From Microbacterium sp. MAH-37 (GTDB taxonomy: Bacteria > Actinomycetota > Actinomycetes > Actinomycetales > Microbacteriaceae), in assembly GCF_009758255.1 (NCBI RefSeq), contig NZ_WSEN01000007.1, positions 327,312 to 391,311 of the forward strand: a stretch of DNA of 64,000 bases, read 5' to 3'. Positions 42,230-51,734 of this stretch are shown piece by piece (positions within the stretch are counted from its first letter, which is position 1; each line of letters begins with the position of its first letter). The notes below the pieces were generated by a model, which was given only the letters and a program-made list of their open reading frames with translations, did not search any database and was not told the origin of the DNA. The position numbers and the translations under genes are program-made.

Positions 42230-43603
42230 TCATAATGCGTGCAGGGGCTTACCGGCGAGAGCGAGGAAGGCCTCTCCCAGAGCCTCGCTCTGCGTGGGGT
42301 GGGCGTGGATCAGAGGAGCGATGTCCTCGGGGTGCGCCTCCCACGCGACCGCGAGCTGGCCCTCGGTGATCAGCTCGCCGACGCGGTCGCCGAGCAGGTG
42401 CACGCCAAGCACGGGACCGTCCTTCAGCCGGACGACCTTGACGAGGCCGCCCGTACCGATGATCTCGCTCTTGCCGTTGCCCGCGAGGTTGTAGTCGTAC
42501 GAGACGACCTGGTCGGCGCCGTGCGCGGCCACCGCGGCCTCTTCGGTGACGCCGACGGACGCGACCTCCGGGCTGCAGTACGTGACGCGGGGGATGTTCG
42601 TCTCGGCCATCGGCGCAGGGCTGAGTCCTGCGATGCGCTCGGCGACCGCGATTCCCTGCAGGAATCCGCGGTGCGCGAGCTGCAGGCCCGGAACGATGTC
42701 GCCGACGGCCCAGAGACCGGGCACGCCGGTGCGCAGCTCCTCGTCGACGATCACGAACCCGCGGTCCATCGTGACGCCGGCCTCCGCGAAGCCGAGATCC
42801 GCGGTGGCGGGACCGCGCCCGACGGCGACCAGCAGGTAGTCGGCCTCCAGCGTCTTGCCGTCCTCGAGCGTGATGGTCACGGCATCCGCCGTCTGCGTGG
42901 CGGACTGGAACCGCACGCCCAGCGAATACGCGATGCCCCGTCGCCGGAACGCGCGCTCCAGCCCCTTGCTCAGCGCGATGTCCTCGTTCGGGACGAGGTG
43001 CGGCAGCGCCTCGACGATCGTCACCTCAGCACCGAACGAGCGCCAGACGCTGGCGAACTCGACGCCGATCACGCCGCCGCCGAGAATGAGCACCCGTGAG
43101 GGGATCTCGTCGAGGGCGAGCGCCTGCTCGCTGGTGAGGATACGGCCGCCGATCTCGAGACCAGGCAGCGATCGGCTGTACGAACCCGTCGCGAGCACGA
43201 CGTCGGCGCCCACGTAGCGGTCCTCACCGACCACGACGGCGCGGTCGGTGTCCAGTCGGCCGGCGCCGCTGACCACGGTGATGCCGCGCGCCTTGATCAG
43301 ACCCTCGAGACCCTTGTACTTCTTGGCGACGATTCCTTCGCGGTAGGAGCGGACGCCGGCGGCGTCGATTCCCTCCAGCGTGGCCGTCACGCCGACGGAT
43401 GCCGCATCCCGGACGTGCTCGGCGACCTCGGCCGCGTGCAGCAGGGCCTTGGTGGGGATGCAGCCGCGGTGCAGGCAGGTGCCGCCGACCTTGTCCTTCT
43501 CGATCAGGGCGACCTTCTTGCCCAGCTCCGCAGCGCGTAGCGCGGCGGCGTAGCCGCCGCTGCCGCCGCCCAGGATGACGACGTCGTAGGTGTGGGTGGT
43601 CAT
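42230..43603 (-). CDS. lpdA: Dihydrolipoyl dehydrogenase (E3)
   Basis: 457 residues, FAD/NAD-dependent reoxidation of dihydrolipoyl groups. FAD motif VVILGGGSGGYAAALRA, redox disulfide GGTCLHRGCIPTK, NAD motif ILGGGVIGVEFASVW, and the C-terminal His-Glu pair in HAHPTQSEALGEA. I place the start at the ATG at 43603, where AGGAGG is 4 nt upstream; an extra ATG one codon before is too close to the RBS. The start overlaps the pepA stop (TGATG), so the two are coupled. Leads into sucB 96 bp downstream. Confidence 0.96.
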   Translation of the reverse strand: MTTHTYDVVILGGGSGGYAAALRAAELGKKVALIEKDKVGGTCLHRGCIPTKALLHAAEVAEHVRDAASVGVTATLEGIDAAGVRSYREGIVAKKYKGLEGLIKARGITVVSGAGRLDTDRAVVVGEDRYVGADVVLATGSYSRSLPGLEIGGRILTSEQALALDEIPSRVLILGGGVIGVEFASVWRSFGAEVTIVEALPHLVPNEDIALSKGLERAFRRRGIAYSLGVRFQSATQTADAVTITLEDGKTLEADYLLVAVGRGPATADLGFAEAGVTMDRGFVIVDEELRTGVPGLWAVGDIVPGLQLAHRGFLQGIAVAERIAGLSPAPMAETNIPRVTYCSPEVASVGVTEEAAVAAHGADQVVSYDYNLAGNGKSEIIGTGGLVKVVRLKDGPVLGVHLLGDRVGELITEGQLAVAWEAHPEDIAPLIHAHPTQSEALGEAFLALAGKPLHAL

Positions 43604-45075
43604 CATGCCTCCTTGCCGGATGCTTCGGCGAACGCGATCAGCGAGCGCACGGTGGCGCCGGTCGGGCCCTTCTCCGTGAAGCCGTACGCCGCACCCTTGT
43701 GCTCGCCGGATCCGGCGATGTCCAGATGGATCCAAGGGATGCGCGGGGCGTCGGCGTCATCGGACGTACGGCCCACGAAGCGGCGCAGGAACAGCCCGGC
43801 GAACAGCGAACCGCCGGAGCGGTCGCTCATGTTCGAGTTGATCATGTCCGCGATCGGCGACTCCAGCGACTCCTCCATGTGGTCGGGGAGGGGGAGTGCC
43901 CACGCGAGCTCGTCCACGCTCTCCGCGGCGGCCAGGTACTCGGCCACCGCCTCGTCGCTGCCCATCACACCGGTGTGGCGCATCCCGAGCGCGACGATGA
44001 TCGCCCCGGTGAGCGTGGCGACGTCGATGATGACGTCGGGGTTCTCGCGGCTCGCCGCGACCAGGCCGTCGGCCATCACCAGCCGGCCCTCGGCATCGGT
44101 GTTCAGCACCTCGACGGTCTGGCCGTCCAGCATCCGGAGCACATCGCCGGGGCGCGTGGCGCGGCCGGACGGCATGTTGTCCGCGATGCAGAGCCAGGCG
44201 GTGACGTGCACGGGGAGCCCGAGTGCGGCGATGGCGCGGAGCGCGGCGAGCGCCGTCGCGGCGCCGGCCATGTCGAACTTCATCCCGACCATGCTCGCGG
44301 CGGGCTTCAGGGAGAGACCGCCGGTGTCGAACGTGATCCCCTTGCCTACCAGGGCGATGTGGCGCGTCGCACCGGCGGGGGAGTAGTCCAGACGCACCAG
44401 GCGCGGCGGGCGGTCCGATCCGCGACCCACGCCGAGGATGCCGCCGTAGCCCTGCTCCTCGAGCTGCTTCTCGTCGAGCACCTCGACCGAGACGTCGAGG
44501 TGCTCGACCGCCTCGGCGGCGCTGTCGGCCAGCTGAGCGGGGCTCTGCCACTCCGCCGGGACGTTCACCAGATCCTTGATGAGGGCGACGGCCTCGGCAA
44601 CGGCGACCGCACGGGCGACATCCGCGTCGCTCAGGTCGGCGTGCAGCACGAGCTCGTCCGCGCGCGAGGGCCCGCGGTCGCTGCGGTAGTCGTCGAAGCG
44701 GTAACCGCCGAGTGCGGCACCCTCGGCGGCGGCGGCCGGGTGCGCATCGGCGCCCGGGGCGAATCCGATCGAGACCCGGCTGAAGCCGGTCAGGGTGCGG
44801 GCGGCGGTCGCGACGGCGTCCCGCACCGCGGCGGCGGTCGGCTCCTTGCCGACGCTGACGACGGTGAGCGGGAGCGCGGTCACCGCGGGCAGGTGCACCC
44901 GTGCAGTGCTGCCGGCGGAGCCGCGGAAGCCGACGCCGGAGAGGAACTCCACGAGACCCGGGTAGGCCGTGAGCGCTTCTGGCGCGACCTCCGGATCCTG
45001 GATCACGAGCACTGCGGCGTCTGCAGCGCTTTCGGGGAACGTTTCGGTCGTGTGCGAGAGCGCGGGTAGCGTCAT
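43603..45075 (-). CDS. pepA: Leucyl aminopeptidase (M17)
   Basis: 490 residues, hexameric two-metal exopeptidase. The catalytic lysine motif VGKGITFDTGGLSLKP, MKFDMAGAATAL and the signature NTDAEGRLVMADGL are all intact. The N-terminal 150 residues are the variable domain. TAGGAT at 45082-45087 lies 6 nt before the ATG, so the pepA-lpdA-sucB unit probably starts as a leaderless message. The gene order pepA before the E2/E3 genes resembles M. tuberculosis pepB-dlaT. Confidence 0.95.
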   Translation of the reverse strand: MTLPALSHTTETFPESAADAAVLVIQDPEVAPEALTAYPGLVEFLSGVGFRGSAGSTARVHLPAVTALPLTVVSVGKEPTAAAVRDAVATAARTLTGFSRVSIGFAPGADAHPAAAAEGAALGGYRFDDYRSDRGPSRADELVLHADLSDADVARAVAVAEAVALIKDLVNVPAEWQSPAQLADSAAEAVEHLDVSVEVLDEKQLEEQGYGGILGVGRGSDRPPRLVRLDYSPAGATRHIALVGKGITFDTGGLSLKPAASMVGMKFDMAGAATALAALRAIAALGLPVHVTAWLCIADNMPSGRATRPGDVLRMLDGQTVEVLNTDAEGRLVMADGLVAASRENPDVIIDVATLTGAIIVALGMRHTGVMGSDEAVAEYLAAAESVDELAWALPLPDHMEESLESPIADMINSNMSDRSGGSLFAGLFLRRFVGRTSDDADAPRIPWIHLDIAGSGEHKGAAYGFTEKGPTGATVRSLIAFAEASGKEA

Positions 45076-45081
45076 GCCTCC

Positions 45082-45087
45082 ATCCTA
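45082..45087 (-). promoter_or_regulatory. -10 box TAGGAT for leaderless pepA
   Basis: On the minus strand TAGGAT-GGAGGC-ATG; the GGAGG is too close to be a normal RBS, which favours a leaderless start. Confidence 0.5.
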
Positions 45088-45166
45088 TTCAGGGACGGAG
45101 CGGCGAGACCGCGCGCGTGTTCGCTCTCAGCTTGAGACCCACGGCCTCCGCATCGGGCGCGGCTCG

Positions 45167-45172
45167 TAGCAT
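45167..45172 (+). promoter_or_regulatory. -10 box TAGCAT for leaderless PAC2 gene
   Basis: TAGCAT is followed by 6 nt and the ATG at 45179. Confidence 0.5.
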
Positions 45173-45178
45173 GGAGTC

Positions 45179-46111
45179 ATGCCCTTCACCGGAGACGTCC
45201 ACGAACGCGTCGCGAACGCCCCGGTCGTGCCGACCGGCCTTCCGCTCGTCATCCTGCTCACCGGGTTCACCGACGCGGGGAACGCCGTGTCCGGTCTGAT
45301 CGACCACCTCGAGGAGACAGCGGATCCGCAGCCGATCGTCGTCTTCGACAACGACATGCTGCTCGACTACCGCGCGCGGCGGCCCGTGGTCTCATTCGAC
45401 CAGGACCACCTCACGGAGTTCCGCCCTGCGCGTCTCGAGCTCTCGCTCGCCCACGACGCGCTGGGACAGCCGTTCCTGCTTCTGGCCGGGTATGAACCCG
45501 ACTTCGCCTGGAACGCCTTCTCCGACGCCGTGCTGGAGCTCGCGACCGAGTTCGAGGTGTCCGGAGTCTCCTGGGTGCACTCGATCGCGATGCCGGTCCC
45601 GCACACCCGTCCGATCGGGACCACGGTGAGCGGGAACCGCCGCGACCTGATCGTCGCGCACTCGGTCTGGCGCCCGCGCACCCAGGTGCCGTCGACCGCG
45701 GGTCACCTGCTCGAGTACCGCTTCTCACAGCGCGACGACCGCGTTGCCGGATTCGTGCTGCTCGTGCCGCACTATCTCGCAGACACGGAGTACCCGGATG
45801 CTGTGATCACGGCATCCGAGCGCCTCATGGCCGCGACCGGCCTGGTGCTGCGGATGGACGAGGTGCAGGAGAGCAGAGCCGACTATCTCTCGCGGGTCGA
45901 GGAGCAGGTGCACGGCAACGAGGAGCTGATGCAGATGGTGCACACGCTCGAGCGCCGGTACGACGCCTACATGGCCGGCCGCGACCCGGAGGACGCCGAC
46001 GAGGGCGGTTTCGACGAGCGCGACCTGCCCAGCGCCGACGAGATCGCCGCCGAGCTGGAGCGCTATCTCGCCTCCCGGCCCACCGGTGAGGACGACGGGA
46101 AGCGCGGCTGA
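45179..46111 (+). CDS. PAC2-family protein
   Basis: 310 residues of the PAC2 (proteasome-assembly-chaperone-like) family found in actinobacteria. Features include LVILLTGFTDAGNAVSGLIDHL near the N-terminus, VVFDNDMLLDYRARRP, the HSIAMPVPHTRPI segment, and a C-terminal acidic region (ADEGGFDERDLPSADEIAAELERYL). Mycobacterial relatives (Rv2125, Rv2714) are trimers of unknown role; a link to proteasome assembly is only by name. It lies before sigA, a conserved neighbourhood. Confidence 0.88.
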   Translation: MPFTGDVHERVANAPVVPTGLPLVILLTGFTDAGNAVSGLIDHLEETADPQPIVVFDNDMLLDYRARRPVVSFDQDHLTEFRPARLELSLAHDALGQPFLLLAGYEPDFAWNAFSDAVLELATEFEVSGVSWVHSIAMPVPHTRPIGTTVSGNRRDLIVAHSVWRPRTQVPSTAGHLLEYRFSQRDDRVAGFVLLVPHYLADTEYPDAVITASERLMAATGLVLRMDEVQESRADYLSRVEEQVHGNEELMQMVHTLERRYDAYMAGRDPEDADEGGFDERDLPSADEIAAELERYLASRPTGEDDGKRG

Positions 46112-46153
46112 GAGCGGAATCGGTGCTTCGCGGCATCCGAACGCTCTCGGGTG

Positions 46154-46162
46154 TGTGATAAT
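46154..46162 (+). promoter_or_regulatory. Extended -10 promoter for sigA
   Basis: TGT-GATAAT forms an extended -10 about 110 bp before the GTG at 46272. A further TTGACA at 46205-46210 has no good -10 partner. TCGGAC (46199-46204) and GTCCGA (46225-46230) form an inverted repeat in the leader. Confidence 0.45.
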
Positions 46163-46271
46163 GGACATTCGACCCGTTGTCAACCATCGTATTCGCGATC
46201 GGACTTGACAAGGGTCTTACTAGTGTCCGAAATCTCCCGGGGCGTGCGCACCGCCCCGTGAAAGGCGAAAC

Positions 46272-47521
<1,250 letters not shown>

Positions 47522-47525
<4 letters not shown>

Positions 47526-48838
47526 TGGCGGCCGCACCTCAGGCGCGGTCGGCGGGTCCCCGGTACATCGTTCCGGTTCTGGCGGGAAAGCTCGCCCGTT
47601 TCGCGACGCGCCTGCGCGGTGGCGGATCGGCGTTCCCTGGGTACCTCACCAACCGGATGGCGCCGACCCTGCTGCCCACGCTCGCAGACCAGTTCCGCTA
47701 CGGCGTGATCTTCGTGCTCGGGTCCAACGGCAAGACGACGACCACGCACATGGTCAGCGAGGTGCTGCGGGCGCACGGCCTGAAGGTCTTCACCAACCCG
47801 ACCGGCGCGAACCTGCCGCAGGGCGTGACGAGTGCGCTGCTCGCCGACGCGTCGCTGACCGGCCGGATCAAGGCCGATGTCGCGGTCCTCGAGATCGATG
47901 AGGGTTATGCCGCCGACCTCGCCGACCGGCTGTCGCCCTCGGTGATCCTGTCGCTGAACGTGCAGGTCGACCAGCTGTTCCGGTTCTTCGAGACAGAGCG
48001 CGTCGCCGACATGATGCTGGATGCCTCGACGCGGGCATCCGGCCACGTCGTGGTCAACCGCGACGACCCGTACCTCTCGAAGATCGACGTGGACGCCATG
48101 AAGGCGCCCGTCTCGTTCTTCGGCATCGCGGAGGACATCGTCGCGGCATCCGCGCACGGCCTGTCCAATGCCGCCGACACGCGCAGCGGCACCGCCGGCA
48201 CGACCCCGAGAGACGCCTTCGCCGAGGTGCGCGAGGTCTCGGGGCGTGACATCGTCGTGAACGTCGGCGGCGCGGATGCCCGCATCACGCTGCCCGCGCG
48301 CGGACTGCACTACGCGGCGGACGCCGCAGCGGCGCTGACTGTCGCGGCGCGCGTGCTGGGTGACGAGTTCGACACCGACCGTGCCGCGGCGGGTTTCGCC
48401 ACCATGGCACCCGCCTACGGCCGCGGTGAGGTCATCCCGCTGCGCGGGAACCCCGCAGGCGAGCAGGTCGAGTTCGTGATGTTCAAGAACGCGCCGAGCC
48501 TGCAGATGAACCTGGATGCCCTGGACGGCACCCCGGAGCGTGCGCTGATCGCGATCGACGACGGCACTCCGGATGTCTCCTGGCTGTACGACGTGGACTT
48601 CGCACCGCTGCCGCGGGTCGATGTCGTCACCGGCGAGAAGGCGCACCAGCTCGCACTCGCGCTCGCCTATGCGGGCGTGGAGATCGGCACGGTCGAACCC
48701 GACATGGAGAAGGCCGTGCAGCTCATGCGCTCGTTCCCCGAGACCGCGGCCGGCCGTCAGGTCTGGTTCGTCAACTACGAGCTCATGATGATCGGCCGTC
48801 GTATCCTCGGCCGCGAAGAGCAGGAGACGCGCCGATGA
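47522..48838 (+). CDS. murT: MurT-like Mur ligase, cysteine-free variant
   Basis: 438 residues. The ATP motif [14 protein letters not shown] (residues 65-78) and the C-terminal DUF1727 domain with [11 protein letters not shown] (about 350-360, which in MurT supplies an Asp to the GatD active site) identify it. MurT normally activates the D-Glu alpha-carboxyl of lipid II for amidation. Unlike typical MurT it has no cysteine at all. The four-Cys zinc ribbon is replaced by an Ala/Ser/Thr-rich segment (about 205-245). The usual RDQLDR-like motif is also changed ([12 protein letters not shown]). The frame is intact and the partner gene overlaps by ATGA. Probably a functional ligase with a changed acceptor. 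Confidence 0.88.
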
Positions 48839-49590
48839 CGCAGGTCACCATCGCCCAGCTGTACCCGGCCGAACTCGGCGTCACCGGCGACCGCGGCAAC
48901 GTCCGCGCGATCGAGCGGCGCCTCGCCGCGCGCGGTGTGGAGACCACGACCGTGCTCGTCGCGCCGGGTGAGCGGCTCCCCGACGCGCTCGATGTGCTCG
49001 TGATCGGCAACGGCCCACTGTCCGCGCTGCGCGGCGTGCACGCCGACCTGACCGCGCGGAAGGACCGGCTCGACGCGTTCGTCTCAGACGGCGGCGTGCT
49101 GTTCTCCGTCGGCGGCTCCGCAGAGCTGCTCGGAGAGCGCCTCGATGCGCCGGACGGCGAGAGCCTCGACGGCATCGGCGTGCTGCCGTACCGTGTCGCC
49201 CGCGTCAGCGCCCGGCGTGTCGGCTACATCATCGTCGACACTCCGGACGGCCCTGTGGTCGGCTTCGAGGATCACGCCTCCGAGTGGACGCTCATCGACG
49301 CGGCATCCGCCTACGGCACTGTGCGCGACGGCCACGGCAGCTTCACCAGGGGTGAAGGACGCGGTGAGTTCGTGCGCGTGGGCAACGCCTTCTCGAGCAA
49401 CGTGCAAGGACCGGTGCTGCCGCTGAACCCGGCGCTCACGGACGTGCTCGTCGATGCGGTCGCCGAGCGCCGCGGACTGACGCTTTCCCCGGCGCGCGCC
49501 AGTGATCTCGACGAGTACGCCGACGCCGCCCGCACGAAGATCCTGATGCGTCCCACTCGCGACAAGGGCTTCAAGACCATCCAGGTGTGA
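48835..49590 (+). CDS. gatD: GatD-like CobB/CobQ-type amidotransferase, catalytic residues lost
   Basis: 251 residues, partner of the MurT-like protein (genes overlap ATGA). The fold is that of the class I CobB/CobQ-like glutamine amidotransferase (start VTIAQLYPAELGVTGDRGNV). The nucleophile region, usually ...CGGYQLLG, reads SVGGSAELLG with Val92 at the Cys position, and the protein contains no Cys. The His of the usual HGPLLxxNP motif is Gln191 in VQGPVLPLNP. It therefore should not release ammonia from glutamine. It may act as a structural subunit or bind another amine donor. Some conserved surface residues (FEDH 144-147) remain. Confidence 0.85.
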   Translation: MTQVTIAQLYPAELGVTGDRGNVRAIERRLAARGVETTTVLVAPGERLPDALDVLVIGNGPLSALRGVHADLTARKDRLDAFVSDGGVLFSVGGSAELLGERLDAPDGESLDGIGVLPYRVARVSARRVGYIIVDTPDGPVVGFEDHASEWTLIDAASAYGTVRDGHGSFTRGEGRGEFVRVGNAFSSNVQGPVLPLNPALTDVLVDAVAERRGLTLSPARASDLDEYADAARTKILMRPTRDKGFKTIQV

Positions 49591-49603
49591 CGGAGGAGAT
49601 CCA

Positions 49604-50290
49604 GTGAGATCCGCTGCGAGCAGCGCGCTGCCGCGTGCCGTCCTCTCCCGTGGTGCCCTCGCGTCCGCGGTCAGGGCGACAGTCGAGGCTGGCGGCACCC
49701 TGGCGGATCTGCGCCGTGACGCCTGGGGTCACGGTGTGGCGGAGGTCGCCCGCGCCGCCGCCGGACGGCTGAACGTCCTCGTCGACGACGAGGACATCGC
49801 CCAGCAGTTGCGCGCGACCGGCGTCGACGCCGTGACGTCCGGACTGCCCGACGTGGATCCCTTCCTGCTATATGGTCTTCCCGGCGCCGGCGTGACGCCG
49901 GTCATGCGCCTGGTGGGCACCGTCATGTCCACCAAGCCGTTGCGTGCGGGGGACGCCGTCTCGTACGGCTACACCCACCGTGCACCGGAGCCGACCACCG
50001 TCGCGCTCGTCACGGGCGGCTATGCGCAGGGCGTCGTCCGGTCGCTGGGCAACCATGGCCGCGCGGAGATCGACGGCGTGCTGCGACCGATCATCGGCCG
50101 GGTCGCGATGGACGTCTGCGTCGTTGACCTCCAGGGCGAAGATGCGGCAGAGGGCACCGAGGTCACCTACTTCGGCGGCGAGGGACCGGCGCGCGATGCC
50201 CTGGCGGACTGGGCACGGATCACCGGCCTCACCGTCGGCGAGCTCGTCGGCGTCGCCGGGATGAGCTCAGGACGGGAGTGGCGAGCATGA
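49604..50290 (+). CDS. Alanine racemase-like protein A (C-terminal domain intact, barrel truncated)
   Basis: 228 residues. The C-terminal part is a good alanine racemase beta domain: PVMRL, AVSYGYTH with the catalytic-type Tyr (Tyr121), VTGGYAQGVVRSLGN, and PIIGRVAMDVCVVDL. The N-terminus keeps only the first part of the PLP barrel. The PLP-lysine motif VKANAYGHG reads LRRDAWGHG (Lys to Arg37), and about 140 residues of barrel are missing between LRATGVDAV and LLYGLPG. It cannot bind PLP alone. GGAGGAG precedes the GTG. It overlaps the next racemase-like gene by ATGA. Confidence 0.82.
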   Translation: MRSAASSALPRAVLSRGALASAVRATVEAGGTLADLRRDAWGHGVAEVARAAAGRLNVLVDDEDIAQQLRATGVDAVTSGLPDVDPFLLYGLPGAGVTPVMRLVGTVMSTKPLRAGDAVSYGYTHRAPEPTTVALVTGGYAQGVVRSLGNHGRAEIDGVLRPIIGRVAMDVCVVDLQGEDAAEGTEVTYFGGEGPARDALADWARITGLTVGELVGVAGMSSGREWRA

Positions 50291-51318
50291 GCGCTCCTGT
50301 GCTGGAGATCTCGCGCGGGACGCTGCGGAGCAATATCGCCGCAGTGAGGGAGCAGATCGCCCCGAGCGAGCTGATGCTCGTCATGAAGGACGACGCGTAC
50401 GGGCACGGACTGGAATGGGCGGTGGATGCGGCCGACGGCGTATCCTGGCTCGGCTCCTACGACATCGCCTCGGCGCTGCGCATCCGGGCGCGACGACGGG
50501 ACGCCAGGGTCTACGCCTGGGCGACCTCGCCGGGCGACGAGGTCGCCGCGGCGATCGAGGCGCACATCGACCTCGGCGTCGGCACCCTGCCGTATCTGCG
50601 TGAGGTGATCGCCCAGGCTGAGGTCCTCGGAACCAGGGCGAGGGTGCACCTGAAGATCGACACGGGACTGCACCGCAACGGCGTCCGGCCGGAAGACTGG
50701 CCGGCGTTCGTGGCCGAGGCCCGTGCCGCCGAGGAGCGTGGCGTTCTGGCCGTGGTCGGCGTGTGGAGCCATCTCGCCGAGGCCAGTGACGACGAGGACG
50801 ACGAGGCCGCGGGGGAGTTCCGCGCCGCCGTGCAGTCGCTCCGTGATGCGGGTGGCGAGCCCGAAGTGCTGCACCTCACCGCGTCCGCAGCATCCTGGTG
50901 GCGACCCGAGCTGCGCGGATCCCTGAGCCGGATCGGTGCGTTCTGCTACGGGATCCGCTCCGCGGACGGACCGCAGATCCCCGGCGTCGTGCCGGTCGCC
51001 GAGCTGCGCGCGCCGGTCCTGGCGGCGGGCGACGAAGTCGTGGAGATCGCCGTCGGGTCCTTCGACGGTCTGCCGTCGACGCTCGCGGGCGCGGGCGTGG
51101 GCACGCCCGCCGGCACCCGGATGCTGCGCGAGGTCGGGGCGATGACCAGTCTGGTCGAGACCTGGCCCGGGGCGTCCACGGGTGACCTGGTCACGGTGTT
51201 CGGCCGAGGCTCTCAGGGCGAGCAGGACGCGACGTCCCTCGCGGAGCGCATCGACACCGTCGGCGAGGAGATCCTGCTGCGACTCACGCCCCGCGTGCGC
51301 CGGGTCTCAGTCGACTGA
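50287..51318 (+). CDS. Alanine racemase-like protein B (barrel intact, C-terminal Tyr motif missing)
   Basis: 343 residues. The TIM barrel is complete: PLP lysine Lys34 in LMLVMKDDAYGHG, VHLKIDTGLHRNGV (the usual Lys/Arg pair), HLTASAA, and RIGAFCYG with the Arg that contacts the PLP ring. The C-terminal domain is degenerate: the SYGxTY and GRxxMD motifs, which supply the second base to the neighbouring subunit, are absent. The preceding gene encodes exactly those parts. A heteromeric racemase with one working site per pair is the natural inference. The substrate need not be alanine. Confidence 0.82.
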   Translation: MSAPVLEISRGTLRSNIAAVREQIAPSELMLVMKDDAYGHGLEWAVDAADGVSWLGSYDIASALRIRARRRDARVYAWATSPGDEVAAAIEAHIDLGVGTLPYLREVIAQAEVLGTRARVHLKIDTGLHRNGVRPEDWPAFVAEARAAEERGVLAVVGVWSHLAEASDDEDDEAAGEFRAAVQSLRDAGGEPEVLHLTASAASWWRPELRGSLSRIGAFCYGIRSADGPQIPGVVPVAELRAPVLAAGDEVVEIAVGSFDGLPSTLAGAGVGTPAGTRMLREVGAMTSLVETWPGASTGDLVTVFGRGSQGEQDATSLAERIDTVGEEILLRLTPRVRRVSVD

Positions 51319-51336
51319 CGCGACGCGGGTGGTCGG

Positions 51337-51555
51337 TCAGACCGCTTCGGCGAGGCGTGCGGTCTCGTCGTGCCAGCTGGTGGCGACGGCACGCAGCTTC
51401 TCTTCGTACTTGCGGCCGTGGTGAGCGCAGAACAGCAGTTCGGAGCCGTTCACCTCGGCGGCGATGTAGGCCTGAGCGCCGCAGGAGTCGCATCGGTCCA
51501 TGGCCGTCAGGCGGTACTCGACGGTGGACGTGTCACGTTCGGTCGTAGCGTTCAT
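51337..51555 (-). CDS. DUF7455 small zinc-ribbon-like protein
   Basis: 72 residues. CDSCGAQAYIAA and LLFCAHHGRKYEE give a Cys/Cys/Cys/His set that probably binds zinc. This small family is widespread in actinobacteria close to sigA and parE (as Rv2708c in M. tuberculosis); its function is unknown. GGAGGAA precedes the ATG at 51555, and the frame continues upstream without support. Convergent with the racemase genes. Confidence 0.88.
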   Translation of the reverse strand: MNATTERDTSTVEYRLTAMDRCDSCGAQAYIAAEVNGSELLFCAHHGRKYEEKLRAVATSWHDETARLAEAV

Positions 51556-51595
51556 CTCGGTTCCTCCTCGGTCTCGGACGTCTCTGTGATCGTGC

Positions 51596-51624
51596 TCAAT
51601 ACAACCACGCAGACCTGTGAGCAA
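51596..51624 (-). promoter_or_regulatory. Sigma-A-type promoter for the DUF7455 gene
   Basis: On the minus strand TTGCTC (51624-51619), 17 bp, TATTGA (51601-51596), about 40 bp before the ATG at 51555. Confidence 0.55.
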
Positions 51625-51720
51625 TGCCCGCGGGGCGGCGTGTTTCGCTCTGCGCGTACTGATCTGCGCCGGAGCGGGCGCATGGGGGAGTGTCGGCGAG
51701 GCTGCGGGCCCCGTGGCGAA

Positions 51721-51726
51721 TAGAAT
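51721..51726 (+). promoter_or_regulatory. -10 box TAGAAT for leaderless parE
   Basis: TAGAAT is followed by 8 nt and the GTG at 51735; no RBS is visible. Confidence 0.55.
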
Positions 51727-51734
51727 CGAGGATT

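Noticed and set aside
46205..46233. TTGACA as the main -35 of sigA
   Set aside because: No acceptable -10 hexamer lies 16-19 bp downstream; the extended -10 at 46154-46162 is a better candidate.
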